From: Chelydra serpentina
Taxonomy: Eukaryota; Chordata; Testudines; Chelydridae
Assembly (NCBI GenBank): GCA_037349315.1
Contig: JBAIAC010000057.1
Location: 14,849,501 to 14,913,500 of the forward strand
Direction: 5' to 3'
Length of the DNA: 64,000 nucleotides
This document shows, piece after piece, positions 58,375-64,000 of this stretch. The notes beneath the pieces are model-generated. The model did not search any database. It was not told the origin of the DNA and was given only the letters and a program-made list of their open reading frames with translations. The translations under genes and the position numbers were made by a program. Each line of letters opens with the position of its first letter. Positions within the stretch are counted from its first letter, which is position 1.

Positions 58375-59362
58375 ACTGTGTCAGTCAGGATTGCAGGAGC
58401 ATTGGACCCTCCATTAGCCCAGAGACACCTGTTATTTTCCTTTGTGGTAGTGCAGGATGGAGCCCGTGGGGCAGCAGAGTTGGTTCCGCTCCCCGTCATT
58501 TTCCCCTTCAAAGAACAGTTTGGCCAGTGCTTAAAAACAGAGACACTCTAAAGGCAGCCGGGGCTGGCTGGGGAAAGCAGCAGCTAAACCCTGGTAATCT
58601 CTCAAACCTGGAACCAATTTGGTTTACATGAATCTCCAGAGTGGCTCAAATTAATCAGGTGGCCCACAACATGCCTGACCCCTCCGGGTCTTTATTTTCT
58701 AGACACAGAGACTAGACATTTTCTCCCCTGTGAAGCCAAATGTACCATCAAAATATGAAGACTCCTGGCTGATATTCCAGCCCAGGGCCTCCTGGGATAC
58801 TTGGTTACCAATCAGCATGTGAAGGAAGGGCTGTTATGACACCGCAGGAAGTTCTAAATCAACGCTGCTCACTGAGACTCTAACATTTCCTTGGGTCTTT
58901 TAAATCACTCAAGTATTAAGGTGACTTGGTATCTTTCTCCCCCTAATGATTACTGTAGCTCCTGCAGCCGCCTAGCCCCTGACCCCTCAGTTCTGCAGAA
59001 CAAGGAGCGCTTGTATCATAGACACGGCAGCCAAAACACAGCCTCAGCAAACCGTAGGTGAAATGAGGACTGAAACCTGGAGTCCTTGGCCCCTCCGCTT
59101 CGTGGCCACAGCGCTGAATGAACCGCTCCAGCCAGTGTTCAAGCGTAAGAACGGAGAGAAAGCCAAGACAGTGCAACATTCAGGCTTTCTTCTTTCTGGC
59201 ATTCCTACTGTTCTCTCGCCTCACGCACCTCCTGAAGGTGGAGTGCTCTAAATGTCCATATATCGTCCTACTCTAGCAACCCCCCGCTGCGAAGCTATTT
59301 ATCATAAACTCCTCAGTGAACACTGTCCTCAAGAGCTCTCCGCTCAGCTTCACCCTAGCTGA

Positions 59363-59420
59363 AGGCCCAGCTCAGTGGTGCGGCTGGGAGAAGCCCAGCT
59401 CAGTGGTGCGGCTGGGAGAA
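59363..59420. repeat. Two-unit tandem duplication, 28-bp unit
   Basis: gcccagctcagtggtgcggc plus tgggagaa occurs twice in a row with no base difference in the repeated part, so the duplication is recent. Confidence 0.9.
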
Positions 59421-60654
59421 GCCTGTTGGGTCTCTGTGTGGGGAGTGAGGGCCTGAGCGATATTCTTCTCTATGAAAATTGTAAGTAGCTCTGTTTGCCT
59501 GCTTGACATGATGTTGCAGGTCTCCATGGAGTTACATTAAAGGATGCTCTTAGAGGGGGGGGGGAAACAAACAGGAAATGAAACATCAACAGAGATCAGG
59601 TCCCTCCAGTGAAAATACCCAGCGCGACAAGGTCCTGAAGAGATCAGTGGAGCGGGGGAGGGGGGGGGGGCTAGTAAATGGGAAATGCTCATCTGCCTTG
59701 CCCCAGCCAGGCTGGCAGGGTCACTTTCCCCAGGTCCGAGCCTAGGCTCAAAGGGACCGTGACCTGCTAAAGCCCGCAGCCTCCAAGAGAGGGGATAACC
59801 AGGCTGCAGCAGCCTCTGACCGAGAGAGACACCCGGGCTACGTCTCCCCTGCACAGCGCTGGCGGGGGGCGTGGAATGGCCATGTAGCTACTCGCCGCAG
59901 TGACAAGCAGGCTGTGGTCACACTGCGGCATGTGTCAGCGAAAGCCTCTGGCAGAGGGGAGGCAGCAGGGAAAGGTTTCTGCAGCTTCCTGCTGCCGGGG
60001 TCCTTCCCTCGTGCGGGGAAAGGCTCCAGCAAGGGGGAGCTGGCAGAGCTTCTCCCCGCTGCTGCGTCTTTCCAGGCCAGGGAGCTCGGCTTGGGTGAGC
60101 AGACACCCATGTAGAGGATGGGTCAGGCTGCCCTCCTCACCAGTGCCACGGCCTATGAGACTTGGAGCAAGTATAAAGACCTTGGAGAGAACATTTCGCC
60201 CTCCTCCCCTCGCCTCTCCTGTTCTCCCCCCATTCCCTGGCCGCCCTGATTGGTGCCACGGGCTGCTGCTAGCAAAGCCCATTCAGGGCTCGCTCGGTAT
60301 GAACACGTGGGCTGACAGAGACATGAAGGAGTGCGAGAAGGTGCTTGAAGAAATGTGTGTAGGGCTAATCCTCTTGGTTGCAGCAAAAAACTTGGCAGCA
60401 AGACCTGAGTATGTCCTAAAGGCTCAGGAACCAGAAGGCCAAGAAACAGAATGGAAAATGTATTTTTTTTTTAAATAAAAAAACATAATCACATGGTTGT
60501 GAAGCCACTCTCACGGCTTTTTGGGGCAGAGGCCTGACTCGTGATTTTTGAATGCTTCAGGTTGGCCATGCTTGTTGGCCATGGAGACTCTTCCCATCGT
60601 TGGTGGGGATGTGGCTGAGGGGAGCATGTCTGCTTAGCAACACTTCCACTGTAC

Positions 60655-60790
60655 AAGCAGTGTGGGAGACAAGCTATGGGGAGAGGAAGGACAGTATTGT
60701 GGTTAAGATGCTGGCCTGGGACTTGGGCGTTCTTGGTTACACTCCGTGTTCTATCACTGACTTCCCAGGAATTTTAGTAGAAAAAGGGTC
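60655..60790 (+). repeat. MIR-like SINE fragment
   Basis: gtattgtggttaagatgctg, gcctgggacttgggcgttct, cactgacttcccag. MIR head and core, diverged. Confidence 0.5.
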
Positions 60791-60962
60791 TAATCCCGAA
60801 ATCAACCATGGGTGTGTCTGCTTTACCATTTAGTTTCTGCCTAGCATTGCCCCTAGCCCCCTTCATGCCTGGTTTCGTACTACAATGTTCAAGAAATGGT
60901 ACCCATCTCCTCGCACATCTGGATATTTTCAAGGCACAAATTGTGAATGACAACTGCTGCAA

Positions 60963-61872
60963 GAGGCAAGGTAGGTGAGGTAATCGCTTTTATTGGCTCA
61001 GCGTCTGTTGGTGAACGGTACAAGCTTTCGAGCTACACAGCGCTCTTCTTCGGGTGCCGAAGGAGATTATTGTCTGAGCTAAACAGAAGTTGGGGAAGAT
61101 GGGTAACCACAAATGTGTAGTGTGCATGTGTTACAATGTGTTGTAATGAGCCACAAACACCAATGTCCCTGTGGCGTCCATGGTTTTTGGTGTCTCAGCG
61201 AGTTATGAATTGAAGTTCCCAGGTTTGCCTTTTGAAGGTGTTGTGCAGGTTTCCTTTGAGGCCAAGTATTGAAAGATCAGATGTGGAGTGATCGCTCTGT
61301 GAAATGTGTTTGCTCATAGGTAATAGGGTGTTTTTGTCTCTTACCATTTTCCTGTGTGAGTTCATTCAAGAACGTAGTGATTGTCCGGTTTCACCCACGT
61401 AGTTGCTATTGGGGCATTTGATGCACTGGAGGAGGTACACCTTTCGTTGTGATAGGCATCTGTAGGACCATGGATCTTGTCTATTGTGGGGAATACTGGT
61501 CATCACAATAGACACTGTGGGGGAGGGATAGCTCAGTGGTTTGAGCACTGGCTTGCTAAATCCAGGGTTGTGAGCTCAATCTTTGAGGGGGCCACTTAGG
61601 TATCTGGGACAAAAAATCTGTCAGGGGACAGTACTTGGTCCTGCTAGTGAAGGCAGGGGACTGGACTCAATGACATTTCAAGGTCCTTCCAGTTCTAGGA
61701 GATTAGCATATCTCCATTTATTTATTTTTTTATCATAGCAGTGGAGATATGTCTGCAGGTTTTGCATCTGTTGTTCTGGCAGCGCCTGGTGCCCCTTTGA
61801 GTTGGTGTGTCCAGCTCTGTAATTGTTTAATTACATCCCACATAGGGTCCAGTGTGAAGGTGACATGTTTCA
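60963..61872 (-). pseudogene. Penelope-like retroelement, GIY-YIG endonuclease end, interrupted by a SINE
   Basis: On the minus strand, 61510 back to 61370 reads SIVMTSIPHNRQDPWSYRC then VYLLQCIKCPNSNYVGETGQ, the GIY-YIG-type C-terminus of Penelope-like elements (YVGETGQSLR). After a stop the frame continues with HSTSDLSILGLKGNLHN and FKRQTWELQFI, also typical. Upstream coding matter lies beyond the SINE at 61734-61872 (HTNSKGHQALPEQQMQNLQT). The ORF is broken by a stop and the SINE, hence inactive. The end near 60963 carries the tail with caagctttcgagctaca. Confidence 0.8.
61517..61733 (+). mobile_element. tRNA-derived SINE (cryptodire type), subfamily A, inserted in the Penelope remnant
   Basis: gggggagggatagctcagtg, B-box region gttgtgagctcaatc, body gtcaggggacagtacttggt, tail ggtccttccagttctagg, then a short T-rich end (attaattt type). 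It separates two parts of the same Penelope frame. Confidence 0.9.
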
Positions 61873-62150
61873 ATGCAGTATTGCCAGTTCAAACCCTTCG
61901 AAAATCATGTCAGACCCCAAAAATCATGAGATTGACTTAAAACCCAGGAGATTAAAAAACTGGAGTCTTTTTGTAGGGTTCTTTGTACTTGCCTTCAGGG
62001 TTCTGACATTTTCCAGTTTTTTCCCACAGCAACAAGAGCTAGACATTGACTATTTTTTAACAAAAGAGATTCTCACATAGTCACCTGACTCCAGGAGCTG
62101 GGGCTTTAAGAAAAACACCAAATATTGTGAGACTCACCAGCTGACCATAT
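61873..62150. repeat. Dispersed repeat (aaaatcatg...gagactcacc type)
   Basis: Includes aaaaatcatgagattgactt, ccaggagctggggctttaag, aaaaacaccaaatattgtga. A recurrent turtle pattern by appearance; family unknown to me. Confidence 0.4.
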
Positions 62151-62199
62151 TACAATAGAGAAAATGAATGAGTTTTAGTGACAGCTGCTAGGCACCTTT

Positions 62200-62620
62200 A
62201 TAATCAGAATGGTGCTGTGGACCCAGCCTCAGTCCCGCCTCAAGGGGTCTGACGGGCAGCAGCCTCATGGCTCCTGATTGGCTCCCCTCCCTACATAAAT
62301 CCAAGGGCATTCCATGAAGTGTCTGGGAAACAGTGAGCATCTTCTCTCATTGTTATGGCCGTTCCTGCTCCCTGCTCTGGAATGGCTGGCTTCCCCCTTG
62401 GCTTGGTTTGGATTTCGCCTTCTGACCCAGACCCTGAGACCTGACTTGGACCCTGATATTGACCCTGTTCTGGAACCTGACTGTGAACTCCTCTGCTACT
62501 TCCAGCCTCAGGTTTGACCCTGCTCTGACCCTTGGTCCTGACTGCCCTTGTTAGGATCCTGACACAGCCTTCTTCCCCGTTACGCGGTATGATCGTGTCG
62601 CTCCTCCCTGGATTGCAAAG
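62200..62620. repeat. Possible LTR/retroelement leader remnant with gaccctga repeats
   Basis: A run of gaccctgag / gaccctgata / gaccctgttc units lies between 62425 and 62530. No domain is seen in its open frames. Not assigned to a family. Confidence 0.25.
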
Positions 62621-62794
62621 CACTTTACAAACAATAATGAATATTCACAACCCCTGTGGCTGCATCTGCACTGAGCTATTTCTGACATGCTCCCACTGTT
62701 GCTGTGGTAGCAGTGAGAGTGTACATCAGTCTCTGGTGTTTTTACCATAGTAAACTGGTTCAGCAGTAAATCATCTTCTTACTGATAAGATAAT

Positions 62795-62905
62795 GACTCA
62801 GACCAGGCTAAGTGACTATACTAAGGTCACACGGTTAGTCATTGGCAGAGCTAGGAATAACGTTCAGGACTCATCATCTCCTACATCCTCCCAGTAGCTA
62901 AAACA
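62795..62905 (-). repeat. MIR-like SINE fragment, minus strand
   Basis: taagtgactatactaaggtc, acacggttagtcattggcag, agctaggaataacgttcagg: reverse MIR order. Confidence 0.55.
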
Positions 62906-63426
62906 CCCAGACTTATTCATCCTCAGGGTGCTAGCTCTGTCTTTTACAATGGTGTTGAAAATATCACAACATTCCATGGTTCTTTCATTACTCGGAAGAG
63001 GAAAATCCCATAAAACTAAAGCATGCTCCGCTATCCCACATTCAGAGCTGATCTATTTTCCTGTTTGAAGGGGGAAATGAAAACTATCTTAGCGTGTGCT
63101 CTGAAGGGCAACATTCCTGCACCATGAACTGTTCCCAGAAGGCCTCGCTCAGTGCTTCCAAAGCCCTTGGTCCTTATGCTTTTTGTGTCACTAAAGCACT
63201 ACGAGAAGGGGCTGGATTTCCCATTCAGAACTGTTGCTAATAGTAACCAGGAGAGTCACAGCCCCCTTCACATGAATGGTGCAGGGGGTGGGGATTCTGA
63301 GCCACCAATGGGGGACAGAGCTGAGATCTGAGGCAGATGAAGGAGGGGGTTTGGGAGGACATGATAGGAAAGGGATGGAGCAGCTCCTAGGCTTGTGTGC
63401 AGAGGAGTCAATCGGGGCTGAAGAGG

Positions 63427-64000
63427 ACTCAGATTTCAAGGCCACAAAGGACCATTCTGATCATCTCGTCTGATCTCCTATATAGCACAGAGTGAAAACT
63501 GCTTCAGAACAACACCTAGAGCAGAGCTTTTAGACAAACATCCAATCTGGATTTAGAGACGGCATGATGGAGAATCTACCAGCCTTGATAAGTTGTTCAA
63601 ATGACTCATTACTCTCATTGTTAAAATTTACGCCTTATTTACCGACTGAATTTATCTAGCTTCAGCTTCCAGCCATTAGAGCATGTTAGACCTTTCTATG
63701 CCAGATTGAACAGCCCTTTATCAAATATTTGTTCCCCCTGTAGGTACCTATAGACCTATAAAACCACCCCTTAACCTTCTCTTTCTTAAATTAGATTGAG
63801 TTCCTTGAGTCTATCACTATAAGGCAGGTTTTCTAATCCTTTAATCATTCTCGTGGCTCTTCTCTGACCCCTCTCCAGTTTATCAACGTCCTCTTGAGTT
63901 GTGGACACCAGACCTGAACATGGGATTCTAGCAGCGGTCGCACCAGTGCCAAATCCCGAGGTGAAATAGCCTCTCTGCTCCTACTTGATATTCCCCCGCT
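63427..64000 (-). repeat. CR1 3' region, minus strand, continues past the window
   Basis: The reverse complement ends ggagatcagacgagatgatc then agaatggtcctttgtggcct, a CR1 3' end. The rest (agcctctctgctcc ... cctctccagtttatcaacgtc on the + strand) is CR1 3' UTR/C-terminal sequence. Cut by the window edge. Confidence 0.8.

Larger units (their letters stand above)
55621..60960. other. Intergenic flank downstream of HIVEP3
   Basis: No gene recognised. Frames at 56.1-57.1 and 59.5-60.5 kb overlap on both strands in GC-rich sequence and show no domain. The stretch holds the hAT-like MITE at 57575, MIR pieces at 57790 and 60660, a MITE at 58297 and homopolymer runs (C at 57183-57197, G at 57613-57631). 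Confidence 0.6.

Noticed and set aside
59537..60478. Cluster of overlapping frames in GC-rich DNA (up to 192 residues) as a new gene
   Set aside because: Frames on both strands overlap, no domain or conserved motif is seen, and no splice or promoter pattern supports one of them.
1..64000. CRISPR arrays, operons, prophage or defence systems
   Set aside because: The window is vertebrate intron/exon DNA; repeats are SINE, LINE and DNA-transposon copies and no regularly spaced repeat array with unique spacers was seen.

Overview
The window is vertebrate nuclear DNA, most likely from a cryptodiran (hidden-necked) turtle. It has vertebrate-style split exons with GT-AG introns, many CR1 LINE 3' ends, and at least five near full-length copies of the tRNA-derived SINE with a CR1-type tail known from cryptodires (the tortoise Pol III/SINE or Cry I group). 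It also has many non-autonomous hAT-like elements and Penelope-like fragments. The species assignment is inferred from repeat content; no species marker was searched.

One protein-coding gene is recognised: the 3' end of HIVEP3 (Schnurri-3/KRC) on the + strand. Four coding exons chain in frame: 19011-19186, 29436-29534, 41600-42666 and 49247-50143. They encode about 745 residues up to the stop codon. In order these give the C-terminal C2H2 finger pair (ZAS-C), whose second finger is split by a 10.2-kb intron, an Asp/Glu-rich acidic stretch, a poly-Gly run, a Ser-Pro-x-Arg hexapeptide repeat, and the Phe-Ser-His-Leu-Pro-Leu-His-Ser-Gln block shared by HIVEP1, 2 and 3. A long 3' UTR follows. It ends either near 51.93 kb or, more likely for the longest form, near 55.62 kb.

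Layout: 1-19010 is upstream intron (or at least non-coding) sequence filled with repeats. Introns of about 10.2, 12.1 and 6.6 kb separate the four exons. About 55.62-64 kb is downstream flank with a Penelope fragment interrupted by a SINE and a CR1 fragment on the minus strand that runs off the window. Apart from the HIVEP3 exons, the open frames I examined look like repeat remnants, antisense shadows or chance frames.

No new defence system, operon-like system or unknown multigene machine was found. The most interesting items are the 18-unit hexad repeat in HIVEP3 exon 41600-42666, two hAT-like elements with exact 8-bp target duplications, several nested transposon insertions, a fold-back repeat, and a possible Pumilio site in the distal 3' UTR.
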